The notes: generated from the letters alone by a model not told the origin. DNA of 64,000 bases from Candidatus Obscuribacterales bacterium (GCA_031292355.1 JARLHI010000054.1:186001-250000), one strand, 5' to 3'. Shown: positions 36,258-47,700, counted from the stretch's first letter. Numbers and translations are program-made.

Positions 36258-36779
36258 TCAAGCAAGGTCAAAATTAGTCGGAATGGCAGCTGCACCCATT
36301 TGTTCTGCCGCGCCACCGCGGGTAGCGCCAAGTAGTTCACAAATACGCAATTGATTAGGAATAAGCTGATGCTGAATCAGATTCAACAAATCGCCCTCAA
36401 AAGAAGCAATTTTAGTTTCATATTCGTCAAATAAATGCAGCTCACTTTTGCGAAGAGAGGCTAACAGCGCCTCATCACTAATCAAGGCAGCGGTAACATT
36501 AACGAGCCCCACCAGCGAATTCAAGAAACCAGGCGTGGTCTCAGGTGTTTCACCTTCATCCAACAGGGCTCGTTGTAAAAGAGAAACATTAACTGCCTGA
36601 ACGTCTCGACACAGGGCACACACATCGTGAAGGCTGGCTGCAGCTGGGTTTGCGATAGCATTTTCAAAATTATTTAAAGATGCGCAAGCAAGCGACAATT
36701 GGTTCTTGAGATCGCCTGTAGGATCACAGCCACCTTTCTCATCGTCAAAAGTGAACCCTCTGGTGCTTACGCGCAGCAT
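36258..36779 (-). CDS. Ferritin-like DUF2383/PA2169-like four-helix protein
   Basis: 173 residues. The helical layout (about 27-150) and the block GETPETTPGFLNSLVGLVNV followed by SLRKSELHLFDEYETKI resemble the DUF2383/PA2169 group of stress-associated helical bundles, whose members have a Gly-Glu-Pro-Glu-containing loop and an Arg-Gly-Glu-Asp helix. Metal-binding residues are not certain here. No signal peptide. A similarity by pattern only. Confidence 0.55.
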   Translation of the reverse strand: MLRVSTRGFTFDDEKGGCDPTGDLKNQLSLACASLNNFENAIANPAAASLHDVCALCRDVQAVNVSLLQRALLDEGETPETTPGFLNSLVGLVNVTAALISDEALLASLRKSELHLFDEYETKIASFEGDLLNLIQHQLIPNQLRICELLGATRGGAAEQMGAAAIPTNFDLA

Positions 36780-36906
36780 ATGTTTGTGCTCCCACTACTT
36801 GGTTTGCAGTTGTGACGGCTTAGCTGACAAAATAGTTGCGAGCGCGTGATTTTGCTTTATTATTGCTACCTACCTGAGCTTAAATAGAATTCGATGTGGA
36901 GTGGTC

Positions 36907-37488
36907 ATGGCTAAAATTTTGCAGATCGTAGGCGACTTCGTTGAAGACTACGAAGCGATGGTTCCCTATCAAATGCTTTTGATGGTTGGACATCATGTCG
37001 ACACGGTGTGCCCAAACAAAAAGCCTGGTCAATCAGTAAAAACGGCCATTCATGATTTTGAAGGCGATCAAACCTACACCGAAAAACCAGGACATAATTT
37101 TAAAGTTACAGCTGATTTCGATCGATTAGACTTCAACGATTATGACGCTCTAGTGATTTCAGGTGGGCGGGCACCCGAATATTTGCGCCTGAATCCACGG
37201 ATTCTCGACTGTGTTAGACACTTCTTTGAAGCAAATAAACCAATCGCTTCGATTTGTCACGGGGCTCAAATCCTGGCTGCAGCTGGCGTCCTAAAAAACA
37301 AAGCTTGCATGGCTTATCCTGCAGTATCGCCCGAGGTCACTGCCTGTGGTGGCAAATATATCGACCATAACGCTGACGTCAGCAATGCTCACACTGACGG
37401 AAATTTAGTGACAGCAGCAGCATGGCCAGCACACCCGCAGTGGATAAAGCAATTTTTGGACCTGTTAGGCACCAAAATTACGCTGTAG
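36907..37488 (+). CDS. DJ-1/PfpI family protein
   Basis: 193 residues from the ATG at 36907 behind GGAG; a GTG two codons earlier also exists. [16 protein letters not shown] and [16 protein letters not shown] are the family hallmarks; the Cys of the nucleophile elbow sits in the SICHGAQ motif and Glu15 (VEDYE) is in the usual partner position. Members act as deglycases, chaperones or peptidases in oxidative or carbonyl stress. It ends directly where the convergent SPFH gene begins. Confidence 0.92.
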   Translation: MAKILQIVGDFVEDYEAMVPYQMLLMVGHHVDTVCPNKKPGQSVKTAIHDFEGDQTYTEKPGHNFKVTADFDRLDFNDYDALVISGGRAPEYLRLNPRILDCVRHFFEANKPIASICHGAQILAAAGVLKNKACMAYPAVSPEVTACGGKYIDHNADVSNAHTDGNLVTAAAWPAHPQWIKQFLDLLGTKITL

Positions 37489-38046
37489 CTATTGCACTTC
37501 TTCTACAATTTGCCAATAAACAATATACGGCATGGTGGTGATTTGCAAAAGTAGCTGACGATGCCTGGGAAAGCTGTCGATTTTCAAAGACGTCAATGCC
37601 ACTCCTAGGGCAGCCGATTTTAAATTAGCAATTTCCATTACTCTCGTTTCAATGACAGCTTTCTCAGTCAGACATTGCTCGATCGTCGCGTCTTCGAAAA
37701 CTCTTTGCAGAGCGAGCATAACAATGCCTTCGATCTTTTTTCTCAAATTGTCAACACCGACAGCCTTAAGCGGCTCACAAACGTAGTATTCAAAAGTACC
37801 TAATACAAGCGCTGTTTGCGTTCTGGAGGCATCATAAAACGTGGGTATCGCCTGAGATATTCTGCTTGTGTCGACTAATTTCGAGGTTTGAATAAACGGC
37901 AATAACCAAGTCACACTATCGACGACTTTGATTGCCTGTCCATTTTGAAAAATGACCAGACGCTGACTCGGGCCAACCACCCTCAACGAAAATCTGGTAA
38001 ACAAGCCTACCGTAAAAAATAATAACAAAAGCGCTTCAATGTTCAT
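37489..38046 (-). CDS. Short SPFH/band-7-like membrane protein
   Basis: 185 residues with an N-terminal membrane helix (about 4-20), then GPSQRLVIFQNGQAIKVVDSVTWLLPF, the opening of SPFH (prohibitin-like) domains, followed by the usual strands and an Ala/Glu-rich helix (IETRVMEIANLKSAALGVAL). It is shorter than stomatin-type proteins because the C-terminal coiled coil is missing. SPFH proteins scaffold membrane microdomains. Convergent to PfpI and sharing no bases. Confidence 0.7.
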   Translation of the reverse strand: MNIEALLLLFFTVGLFTRFSLRVVGPSQRLVIFQNGQAIKVVDSVTWLLPFIQTSKLVDTSRISQAIPTFYDASRTQTALVLGTFEYYVCEPLKAVGVDNLRKKIEGIVMLALQRVFEDATIEQCLTEKAVIETRVMEIANLKSAALGVALTSLKIDSFPRHRQLLLQITTMPYIVYWQIVEEVQ

Positions 38047-38108
38047 TCCACGGCCGCTTACAAGAAAGTTTCGCCTGCGTCACTATACCCGACAACATTT
38101 ACCGGGTG

Positions 38109-41100
38109 TTATCGGTTTTGAACATTAGCCGTACGGCGACTCCTATCTGATGGTGTTAACGCGATCTCTTTAATGTCTCCAGCACTTAATTCGAAAATCT
38201 GTTCTTTATACGAAATTTTTATCGCTTGTGCGCTTGAATGTTTCACTGCAATGCGCAGCAAGTTGTGTTTGATGTCGAATGTCAGAGACTGCCCACGGTA
38301 ACGCATATTGAAAATTAGTCTCGTTATTTCTCTAGGCAATTCGGGATCGATAGCCAGCACGTCATGCAGCGTGCAAATGCCAGTGTAACAGCGCTGGACT
38401 ATATCAATGGTGCCAGCCATGGCGCCCATATGAATGCCATATCGCGTTGTGCCGCGCGAAGCGATATTGAAATAATCACTACCGAGGGCCTCATAGAAAA
38501 CTCCATCATCTGAGGTGTCCAATTTCATTTCATCTTCAACTTCAGGTGACGTCGATTTTTGTAATTCCATCAAATCATCAGCAGAGGTACGGTCTAAATG
38601 CGAAAGCACCCAGGAAACAGCAACACGGCTAAGCGTCGACTCGTTTGACGTCTTGGGAATATAATAATTGGCTAGACGTCGCAAATCCAGACAAGAAGTA
38701 GGATAGCCAAGACTCTCTGTCACTTCGTTGATAATTTTTTGAGTGAATAAATAACCAAGCATCAAAGTATCTGCTTGTTTGGATATTTTATATTGATTGA
38801 GATAACCAAAATTATCCTTAAAAGCCTGAAGCATCGCTTCGTGATCGACACGACCATCTTTGTAGCTCGGGAAATCTTGCAGATTTTCATAGCCCTCAAA
38901 TTGAGCAGCAATGCCGTTTTGCATAACTGGAATAAACATCTTGGTGGAGACTTCTGTCCACAAAGTAATTTCTTCATCAGTTACTTCCAGACGTCTGCGA
39001 ATATGATCGCCATGGTCAGATGGAATTGTGTCGAGTAATTGCAGTGCTCGCTGAATCGTCCAAACGGCAAGAAAATTCGTGTAAGTGTTGTTGTTGACAC
39101 CAGGCTCCTTGAAGCCTGGATAGCCGTTATGAAATTCATCCGGTCCGATCACATTATTGATTTCATAACGTTCTTTTTGCGGATTGTATCTGGCGAGCGT
39201 GGCGAAGAATCTTGCCACTTCTAAAATAATTTCAGTGCCGTAGGAATACATAAAACTAGTGTCGCGCGTGACCTGAAAATATTGCCAGACGTTATAGACA
39301 ATAGCCCCATTTACATGTAATTCCAGATGCGTATAGTCTTTAATCCACTTTTGCTGAGAATCCATCCACCAGAAGTCGGCTGTTCTTTCACGACCATCGC
39401 TTGCGCTCTGCCACGGGAAGCACGCACCTTTAGCACCATATTTGCGGGCAATCAAACGCGCCTGATTGAGACGCCTATACCGGTACTTCAAAAGCGCGGC
39501 GCTAATATTAGGCATACGCAAATTGATAAAGGGAAAAACAAAAAGATCGTCCCAGAAGACATGCCCCTGATATCCCTCGCCAGTCCATGAACGGGCAGGC
39601 ACACCGCAATCGAGGTCAACTGTGTGAGTTGAGGCTACTTGCAGACAATGAAAACTATTGAGATGCAACAGCAAGGAGGGCAATGATTTTGCATATTCCT
39701 CTGTTGTCTCAATAGAAACATCATATTGTTGCCAGAGACTTTTCCATGCCTCTATTTGTCGTTTTATCAAAATATCAACTGAGGGTGCAAGGGACACTAT
39801 TTCCAGGGCAGTCGTCCTTGGCTCGTAGACACCTTTATCGCGTGAAGTGTAAAGAGTCACAATTTTTTGAAACGCAATCGTTTCGTTGACAGAGGCTATA
39901 ATTTCGAAATCTTGAGCAATGAAGTTTTCTTCTTCAAACCTTGTTCTCTCAAGTTTCTGCTCTTGTCCATTCTTTAGAACGGTCGTCCGGCTCGCCTGCG
40001 AAACAACGAATTTCGTCGTGTCAGTAATGACCGTCATCGAAACGATGTCATCTTGGGCGGTGCAATTTTGGACAGTGAAGTGTTTGATTGAACCAATTTC
40101 GGGGTCGATAATTGCATCCGTGGTGTTTTTGATTCTGCCATCAATACCAGAGCGCACCAATAGTTTGCCCGACCAGTCCAGTGGTGTAATTGAAAAGTCA
40201 AAACCACCCAAATGCGAATATTGCATGTGCACAAAACGCTTTTCGTTGATTCTAGTTTGCCTTCCCTTCTGGTCTTTAAAAATCACGTCCTTATAGAGAA
40301 TCCCTTCGCGTAGATCCAAGCGTTTTGAATAGGAAATAATTTCAACAGAGTCCATCGAGAACCAGTCGGCATCATCATCGATTCTAAAGGAAAGAAAAAG
40401 CCAGTTCGGAAAATTCACTACTTGTTCGGATTCAAACGTCAGTCCCTTCGATTGCAATTCAACCGAGTTGTAACCGCCGGTCACATATGTACCAGGATAA
40501 TGAAATTCGCCAGGCGTTGAAGAGACGTCGGCCGCGCGAGTAAAAAATTTGCCGTTACCCAGAGCGCATAGCGATTCTCGCTGTTGCTCGGAAGCTGCGT
40601 CGTAGTGGTCGTAGACAATTACCCAGTTTTCGTCGCCATCGTTTATCGTTTCAGGGATGGTTTCGGGTGAGGTTTGCGCATTGTCTTGCTTACCGCCCCT
40701 TTCATCGATGGAGGTCACCGAAACCTGAGCCAAATCAGTCACCACTTGTGATGCACCATGCTCTTTCAGCGATTCCACATTATTCTTGCGCGCAACACCA
40801 ATGACCATGCCAAAGTGCCCCGCTTTACCTGATGCCACTCCGGCTTCGGCATCTTCAACGACTACAGCAAATTTGGGTTGCACTAACAAACGTTTAGCCG
40901 CTTCCAGAAAAACATCTGGAGCAGGCTTTCCCTTTAAGTGCAAATTGGCGGCATCAACACCAGTAACAGTAGCATCAAACATTCCATCTAGTTGCGCAGT
41001 TTTGAGCACCTCGGCACCATTTTTACTGGCCGTAACCAATGCGATTTTGATGCCGGCCGCTTTTAGCTGCTGAATGAGTGCTAAAGTCGAATCATAAGCC

Positions 41101-41459
41101 TTGACACCTTGCGTATGGATAAGGCGCATAAATTCAGCGTCTTTGGCTTTAGCCAGGCTGTCTTCGGTCACATCGTCATTTCCGTCCAGGGTTATTTTCC
41201 TAGACTCTAAAAAGCAATGCACGCCATCTTCTCGAGGCTTCCCATCAACATAATCCAGGTAGTCTTGCTCCGTGAAGTCCTGAAATTTGTCGCCATCACG
41301 ACTTTGCAAAAAAGCATCGAATGTTGATTTCCATGCCTGAAAATGTACGGATGCAGTCTGAGTGACGACGCCGTCCATATCAAAAAGGACCGCCTTGATG
41401 TGCTCCGGGGAAATCTGCACTAAGTCTTGCCCCTGGGGGCCGAGCTGGGATGCGACCAT
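38109..41459 (-). CDS. Beta-phosphoglucomutase-GH65 glycoside phosphorylase fusion
   Basis: About 1116 residues from the ATG at 41459, which has GAGAGG five nt before it; a GTG at 41480 is the other option. Residues about 20-240 are a HAD beta-phosphoglucomutase: nucleophile Asp27 and acid/base Asp29 in LFDMDGVVTQ, ALVTASKNG, LKGKPAPDVFLEAAKRL and VVEDAEAGVASG. From about 280 to 1110 follows GH65: a FWDDLFVFPFINL block, KYGAKGACFPWQSASDGRE, and general acid Glu775 in NVIGPDEFHNG. GH65 enzymes split maltose, trehalose or kojibiose with phosphate to give beta-glucose-1-phosphate, which the HAD half can turn to glucose-6-phosphate. Specificity is not readable from the sequence. Confidence 0.93.
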   Translation of the reverse strand: MVASQLGPQGQDLVQISPEHIKAVLFDMDGVVTQTASVHFQAWKSTFDAFLQSRDGDKFQDFTEQDYLDYVDGKPREDGVHCFLESRKITLDGNDDVTEDSLAKAKDAEFMRLIHTQGVKAYDSTLALIQQLKAAGIKIALVTASKNGAEVLKTAQLDGMFDATVTGVDAANLHLKGKPAPDVFLEAAKRLLVQPKFAVVVEDAEAGVASGKAGHFGMVIGVARKNNVESLKEHGASQVVTDLAQVSVTSIDERGGKQDNAQTSPETIPETINDGDENWVIVYDHYDAASEQQRESLCALGNGKFFTRAADVSSTPGEFHYPGTYVTGGYNSVELQSKGLTFESEQVVNFPNWLFLSFRIDDDADWFSMDSVEIISYSKRLDLREGILYKDVIFKDQKGRQTRINEKRFVHMQYSHLGGFDFSITPLDWSGKLLVRSGIDGRIKNTTDAIIDPEIGSIKHFTVQNCTAQDDIVSMTVITDTTKFVVSQASRTTVLKNGQEQKLERTRFEEENFIAQDFEIIASVNETIAFQKIVTLYTSRDKGVYEPRTTALEIVSLAPSVDILIKRQIEAWKSLWQQYDVSIETTEEYAKSLPSLLLHLNSFHCLQVASTHTVDLDCGVPARSWTGEGYQGHVFWDDLFVFPFINLRMPNISAALLKYRYRRLNQARLIARKYGAKGACFPWQSASDGRERTADFWWMDSQQKWIKDYTHLELHVNGAIVYNVWQYFQVTRDTSFMYSYGTEIILEVARFFATLARYNPQKERYEINNVIGPDEFHNGYPGFKEPGVNNNTYTNFLAVWTIQRALQLLDTIPSDHGDHIRRRLEVTDEEITLWTEVSTKMFIPVMQNGIAAQFEGYENLQDFPSYKDGRVDHEAMLQAFKDNFGYLNQYKISKQADTLMLGYLFTQKIINEVTESLGYPTSCLDLRRLANYYIPKTSNESTLSRVAVSWVLSHLDRTSADDLMELQKSTSPEVEDEMKLDTSDDGVFYEALGSDYFNIASRGTTRYGIHMGAMAGTIDIVQRCYTGICTLHDVLAIDPELPREITRLIFNMRYRGQSLTFDIKHNLLRIAVKHSSAQAIKISYKEQIFELSAGDIKEIALTPSDRSRRTANVQNR

Positions 41460-41640
41460 TTGAACCTCTCGTACTGCCACAATCGTGGTTCACCACGCAT
41501 GAGTCTGGACGTTAATCGACAGCTTTAAGTGCCAATTGTTGAGTACGAAATAGCCCTAAAACCTTTTCCTGCCGTATTTTCAACATTGCCGTCCAATCTT
41601 GACTAGCTTAATCTGACCACACTTCGCACTGGAATAATCT

Positions 41641-43002
41641 TTGGAAAGCTTCGATAAATTATCGACAGCGGCGGCCCCTGCGCCAAACAGACTCAGCACA
41701 TTTGACTGGGTGAAGGAAAAGGCGACTGAATTAAGGGCAGACGCCCGCAATTATTTAGCCGACAAAAGCAATCGGCAGCTAGCAGTCGAAGGCGTCACAC
41801 TCGCCACCGGTCTTGCCGCCTCTGCTCTTTTGCACGTCAATCTGAGCAAATCGGGAAAGCTCATTGCGGGAAAGCTCCTTGAAGGATTGATCGTCGATCA
41901 GACTGACACAGTCGCGGTTGGCGGACAATTCAGGGCTCTTGCAGGAGTGACAAAAGGTGTCAGTCACGGCACTCCATTCGAGAAGCTCCTTTTGCCAGCG
42001 CGAAATGAATCTCTCACCTTCGAACAGGCACCGTTTAGAGTCGACACATCGAATCGATTCAAACCTGCCTCGCTCTCCTCCAAAGAGAGTCTATTCGAAG
42101 ACGGTTTCACTTTGCCGAAGGGCGTAAATTTTCGCAGTGCAACCAGAAAACCGCCAAACATAATAATCACCGATGACCTGCCACGCATTGATAATCCTGC
42201 TTACGATCGAATTGTGGCTAAGCGTTTCAACTTGAGACTGGATTTGGCTGACGAAAATTCTATTGGCATAATGCACCCGCGGTTTCGCAACGGTGCCAAG
42301 CAGCTGACAATGATGAAGAGCCTTGATCGCAATTTATCGCTTTACGGAAACAAAGAAAGCGGAGTGGGTGTCCTAGAGTACGAACATCTGCCCAGTGTTA
42401 GACCATATTTTAAACACGCAGATTCAGTAGTGCAGATCAAATTCACAGGCAAAAGCAGCGGCGTTGGAACTGGAACCTTAATATCAGACCGCGGATTGAT
42501 CGCAACTGCAGCCCACGTCGTTCCACCTGGTCGCGATATTATGGTCGACACAATCAATGGGCAGTTTAAAGCAAAGATAGTCGCCAGAAGTTACGACGAA
42601 GAAACCGATATGGCAGCTATACAGCTAATTGGAGTGCCCAAAGGTCTGAAATTCCCAGTGCCAACAATAACCAGCGCCGGACTAACAGAACGCATGAGAG
42701 CGGCTACTATCGGACATCCCCAGGGACTTTCAGGGAAATTCGCTTCAGTAGGCATGTATTTGAAAGATCTCGATTTCGACACCGCTCTAAAGGGAGAACA
42801 CCCCACATTTTTGCTGGATTCTGTCATGCCTGGCAATTCCGGTGGACCAATTTTTGATGCCGATGGCAATTTTGCAGTCATTTTGACGAAGCTGTTTACC
42901 CCAGAAAAAGGCAGTGAGTATGCAAAACTCAATAGAGCCATGGTCACAGGAGAGCGCGTCGAAGATCTGCTCGCTCTGCTAAAACAAGAAGGACAGAAAT
43001 GA
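41641..43002 (+). CDS. Trypsin-like (S1, DegP-type) serine protease without PDZ
   Basis: 453 residues from a TTG; no ribosome site is clear. An N-terminal Ala-rich helix region and a hydrophobic segment (about 48-66) precede a 200-residue region of unknown type. The catalytic domain (about 260-430) has His292 (IATAAHVV), Asp323 (DEETDMAAIQL) and Ser400 (DSVMPGNSGGPIFD). A PDZ domain is absent, so HtrA-like control of activity is missing. Localisation is uncertain: no classical signal peptide is seen. Confidence 0.85.
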   Translation: MESFDKLSTAAAPAPNRLSTFDWVKEKATELRADARNYLADKSNRQLAVEGVTLATGLAASALLHVNLSKSGKLIAGKLLEGLIVDQTDTVAVGGQFRALAGVTKGVSHGTPFEKLLLPARNESLTFEQAPFRVDTSNRFKPASLSSKESLFEDGFTLPKGVNFRSATRKPPNIIITDDLPRIDNPAYDRIVAKRFNLRLDLADENSIGIMHPRFRNGAKQLTMMKSLDRNLSLYGNKESGVGVLEYEHLPSVRPYFKHADSVVQIKFTGKSSGVGTGTLISDRGLIATAAHVVPPGRDIMVDTINGQFKAKIVARSYDEETDMAAIQLIGVPKGLKFPVPTITSAGLTERMRAATIGHPQGLSGKFASVGMYLKDLDFDTALKGEHPTFLLDSVMPGNSGGPIFDADGNFAVILTKLFTPEKGSEYAKLNRAMVTGERVEDLLALLKQEGQK

Positions 43003-43010
43003 GTCAGCCA

Positions 43011-43745
43011 CTAAATTCCTAGCAACACAAATAGTGATGGAATTGACTGAATGACAAATCCAATCATAAACATGAGAGCACCAATGTAGCCCATACTTCG
43101 AGGGGGCAAATTATCGGCATACCATTCCACAAACGGGCTGACGGTGGCAATCATGGCAGTACCAATACCAACTGTGAGACCAAGATGCATCGCATTCATC
43201 AAACTGTTCTTGACACCACATACAGTTTCACCAAGATAAACCAACGCAGTCATACTGACCCCGAGAAGCACCCCAACTCCCAGGCGTCGTATATTAAACG
43301 TTGGCTTGCGTGAAGCTTCATACCAGTATTCCGGCGACACTTTCAGACGCCTCGAGGCAAGTGAACCAAGGAGCGCACCTGCACCGACTATGCATGCAGC
43401 TCCAAGAGGCAAGAGAAAGCTAAAACCGAAGGTAATGATCGCCATACGAGCGATGGCAAGAATAACAGTCATCTTACGATTTACAGTTTTCCCAGCACCA
43501 ATCCAGTCGAGCTGCAAACCAAAAAGTGCGCCCATACCAATGCCCGAAATCAGGGCGAACTTTAGATTCGCAGCAAAAGCATAGACAATTACAGTCATCA
43601 AACTGTACGTCACAATTCTCGTAATTTTACTAAGCGGGCCGCGCTCTCCGCCAAGCAAATCGTAAGCCAGATAAAGACCACCGATAGAATCGAAGGTCAT
43701 TCCAGTCATGCTAATTACTGCGGACGTGTATGAGGAAAGCGTCAT
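43011..43745 (-). CDS. Polytopic membrane protein, unknown
   Basis: 244 residues with about seven hydrophobic helices (e.g. at about 45-75, 95-130, 150-170, 180-200 and 218-244). No transporter motif is recognised. Convergent to the serine protease with 8 nt between stops. It may be a small integral membrane protein of the lineage. Confidence 0.6.
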   Translation of the reverse strand: MTLSSYTSAVISMTGMTFDSIGGLYLAYDLLGGERGPLSKITRIVTYSLMTVIVYAFAANLKFALISGIGMGALFGLQLDWIGAGKTVNRKMTVILAIARMAIITFGFSFLLPLGAACIVGAGALLGSLASRRLKVSPEYWYEASRKPTFNIRRLGVGVLLGVSMTALVYLGETVCGVKNSLMNAMHLGLTVGIGTAMIATVSPFVEWYADNLPPRSMGYIGALMFMIGFVIQSIPSLFVLLGI

Positions 43746-43897
43746 CGCGTTATTCTAGAACAAGTGAGGGGCAACTTGCGATAGTTACATCGTCAATCCA
43801 GCCAGGAGTTAGATCTAACAACTCCAAATAGAGTCTATAGTATTGCCCGCACAGCAATTTTGAGGATAATGAACATATAGCGGAGCAATTGAGCCAG

Positions 43898-44755
43898 ATG
43901 AATTTTGTCTACCTTCTTAATCCCCTTCCGGCACTAACCATATGTAGCATTCTGGCTTTGCAGATCCTATTAACAACCGTCACGTACTCTAGGTTACGGG
44001 AAAAAGACAATCCTAGGCTTCATGTATGTCCAAGTCTTTTCCCAGGTGCTACCTGGTCAGTAGTAGCTACTAACTTTTCGCTTGTCCGTCCGAAACCGGG
44101 ATCAAACATCCTAGAACGCAGCCTGATTTGTTTGCTTAGTGCCACCATATCTGGCATCATCTTATTTAGCTTATGGCAACACACCGAATTCTTCAGCTAT
44201 CTGATTCACGTCTCCAAAGACGGCTATCTCAATAGAAGTCTGGCCGATATAATTTTAAGCGTCGCCTTTACTCTGCCAATTATTCTGACTCTAGAAATCT
44301 ATTTTTACCAGCGACAACGAAAATGCCGATGGCAAAGTCTTCTCTTCGATAAAAACGTTTTGACTGATACCTTTATGGTCAGTTCGTTCTTATTCTGGTA
44401 TTTGCCAATCCTGCTGCTCACTTTAGCCAATGCAATCGACGCGAACGCAGTAGTTTCCATTTCGCGCTGCTTGTTAATGTGCTCAGTGCCCTCACTTATG
44501 GCGATGGCGCTGGCGGGGTGCATCTCGACCTCCAGTCGATACAAACACATCCCCGGTATCGATGCTTTAAGCCTGAAAAAATACTGTCATTTTCTGGAAG
44601 ACGATAATTTTTCGTATGCCGGTCTGGATGACATGACAGCAGCTCAATTGCTCGATTTAACCAACATTGCCGTCAAAATCGGGGACCTGGAAAAAGCTGA
44701 CATCATTTCGAGCTATCACCTTGCCACTGTCAGTCCAGATTTAGCTTTTGACTAA
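43898..44755 (+). CDS. Polytopic membrane protein, unknown
   Basis: 285 residues from the ATG at 43898; a TTG at 43889 lies in frame and GGAG is spaced in between, so the start is uncertain. Helices at about 8-28, 75-100, 120-140, 155-185 and 195-215. The C-terminal soluble part (about 230-285) is helical. No family recognised. It converges with the giant helicase gene, 4 nt between stops. Confidence 0.6.
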   Translation: MNFVYLLNPLPALTICSILALQILLTTVTYSRLREKDNPRLHVCPSLFPGATWSVVATNFSLVRPKPGSNILERSLICLLSATISGIILFSLWQHTEFFSYLIHVSKDGYLNRSLADIILSVAFTLPIILTLEIYFYQRQRKCRWQSLLFDKNVLTDTFMVSSFLFWYLPILLLTLANAIDANAVVSISRCLLMCSVPSLMAMALAGCISTSSRYKHIPGIDALSLKKYCHFLEDDNFSYAGLDDMTAAQLLDLTNIAVKIGDLEKADIISSYHLATVSPDLAFD

Positions 44756-44759
44756 CAGC

Positions 44760-47700
44760 TCAGCAAGAAATTTCTACTGATTTTACGGAAGACGCAGAAA
44801 TTCTGTCTCCCGGAAGTAATGTACCAATTAGATTTAAAGGATCAGCTGGGGACGCCGAAATAGTCACAGGAGTTGCGTCTTTACCCTTAGCAGCGCGCAG
44901 TGAATCAACAGCTTCCGGCAGAGCGAATTGTTCACCAATGAAACCAAGCACGAAACGTCCACCGCGCACTTCTCCTTTGTCTTCCATCTGCCGGAAAGCG
45001 GCGAGCAATTCACGCCAGGGTGGAAGATTCGATTCACGCTGCACAACATCGCGAAACACAACGCCATAACGAGATAGTAAAACCCGGCACATCGACTCAA
45101 GACCTTTGCACTTCTCGACAGTGTTGTGTGCGTGCAGCAAAGTCCAGCGTCCATAATTGAAGTCTCTAAATCTTTTGGATTTACCTGGTCGATGCCCATT
45201 GCGTGCTTGTGGATCAATGAGAGAACGCAGATTCTCAAAACCATCAGCGCTCACGACGCCAGCCGTTACAAGCTCCCAGAGCCCGATTTCAGCGCGAGAT
45301 TGAGTAAGAGCTGTGCCTCTGACGATGTCGGCAAAGAAACTCGCACCGCGTTGTCTCAAAAATTGTTCAATTGCTTGCGCTGGCGTGCTCAGTCCAGACA
45401 GGTCAATTTTGTCTGGCGTTTTTGCAAGAGTCGTCATCCAGTCAGCATCATCTCGAATGTAGAATGCAATGGGCGCAACGCTGCTTGGCACAACTCGCTT
45501 GATCAAACCGGCTTCAGCTAGATTTATCACTTGCGCGCTGTTTTGAAAGTCCGCATTTTCTTCAGCGACAACGGCTTCTTTCTCTTTACTCTTTTTTCTA
45601 AACGCAGTCACTTTATTGGCTTGTGGAAGCTTGAAGTTTTCTGGCGAATATTTATTTTCGCCTTCTGCATGGCTAAGAAAAGCCGACTTTAGATCGGTCT
45701 CCTCACGGGATACGAATTCTGGCGAAAGTGCAAGAGCTGGATGAATGCTCAATCTTCCCCAACCAATCGTTCCCTTCATACAAAGATTATCGAGCAAATC
45801 TGGCGAATAGTTTTTTACTCTTTGAGCAAGCACCTGAGATTCCCAGGCGTTAGCTGGTATTTCAAATCCTTGCAATTGTTTTAAAATCTGCAGCAAACCG
45901 CGCTCGCCGGCTAGCTGAGAGCCTGGCGCTAAATGCTGCCAATGCGTCAACCAACGTGCATAGATTCCAGCTGTGACTGGCTCCACGCCCTTACGCAAAG
46001 TTGCGAGTGTAAGTTTGTGGATGCGCGCAAGCAATCTCCTTTCGCACCACTCATATTCAGAAAGTGGCAACGAAGCAACGCCAGTAATCTGGTTTGAAAG
46101 TTTCTTTCTGCCAGTAAATTCACCTCGCAAAATAGCACCATCGCTTTCCATTTGGGCGAAGGCAATTTCTACATCGCGCTCATCTATTGAAAGCATCTGG
46201 GCCAGGTCTTGCACAAGAGTCGGACCAACTATGCTAACCCAGCCACGCATGCAATTTAAGACCGCCAGTTGCCTGTCGCTCGGTTCGGCACCTGGCGCTG
46301 TGAGCTGCTCGGCAAAGGTTGCTTCAGGCCAGATTAGTTTCGCAAATAGAATTTTCTCAGCGTTGACCCAGAATTTGTTATCGCCAACGGTCATCACAGT
46401 TGCTCTTTTTTGCCCGCGCAAGCTTTCAAAAAACGCTAACCAATGATGGGTTGGCTGCTCACTCAAGAAGGCATGATGCTCGGGCATGACAAACGTAGTC
46501 TGCATCAAGTCATGCAATTCATCAGCGTTTTGAATATCTGGCCACGCTTGCTCAACAACTTTCTCAATTGCAGCTGGGTCTAATTGCCCTAATTCTCCTG
46601 TCACAGAGCCGGGCATGATGCGCCGCATTTGCACGGCCCTTGTGCGTCTTTCTTCAATGCCAGCATCATCAAGATAAGCATAAACATTAGCATTAATGAT
46701 TTCTGCAGCAAATTGCGACGGCGTCGGCGTGTCGACGGCGATACATTTAATGGCACCACATTTGATATCGTTGATAATTGACTCGAGACCTTCAAGATCC
46801 ATTGCTTCAGTCAAGACATCCTTCATTACTTCTTCAATGAGCGGATGATCGGGCAACTCAACATCGCCTGGATTGTTATCCTGGCAGGCGGCAGCGCCTG
46901 GAAAAACAGCTGCCAGCAAATCATCAGAACGCAACCTCTGCAAATAAGGCTGCACTTTTTTGCCACCCTGAAATCTCAATAAGGCAAGCGATCGCATAGC
47001 ATCCCAACGCCATCTCGTAGCAAAAATTGGCGATTGCAGCGATGCTTGCTCGAGTGTATGCCGAACCGTTTCACTGGCTAAAAAATAGAACACATCACCT
47101 AAGGGAAAGCTGTGTTGTTCAGCGAGCGCGATGCTGATGCCATCTTCAGTAGCTGCCGCCTGCAATTCCAGATTGAAACTGCGACAAAACTTCTTTCGCA
47201 GCGCTAGTCCCCAAGCCCGGTTGATCCGACCACCAAATGGCGCATGCAAAATCAACTGCATGCCACCGCCTTCATCAAAAAAGCGCTCGGCAATAACTTG
47301 TTTGACTGTTGGCACTGCGGTCAATATTGCTCTGCCCTGAACAACATATTCAATCAGCTGCTCGGCGCCCGAGTCGTCCACACCACATTCGCTTTTCAGC
47401 CAGTCCACAGCCGTTTGGACCTCGGCAGTGCGCTTTACCTGAGCATTAAATTCTAAACCAATGTTCTGCGTCAGTCGATCGATATTTTCACGCAATTCAG
47501 ATACTTGACGCGACAATTCGTCAGAGCGAGCTGGTGCTTCACCAAACCAGAATGGCACGCTTGGCGGTGCGCCGTGAGCGTCTTCAACATAGACCTTGCC
47601 GCCGACATTGTCGATACGTCGAATGCGCCATGATGTGCTGCCGAGGGTAAAGACATCACCGCGATGACTATCAATAGCAAAGTGTTCGTCAAGTGTTCCG

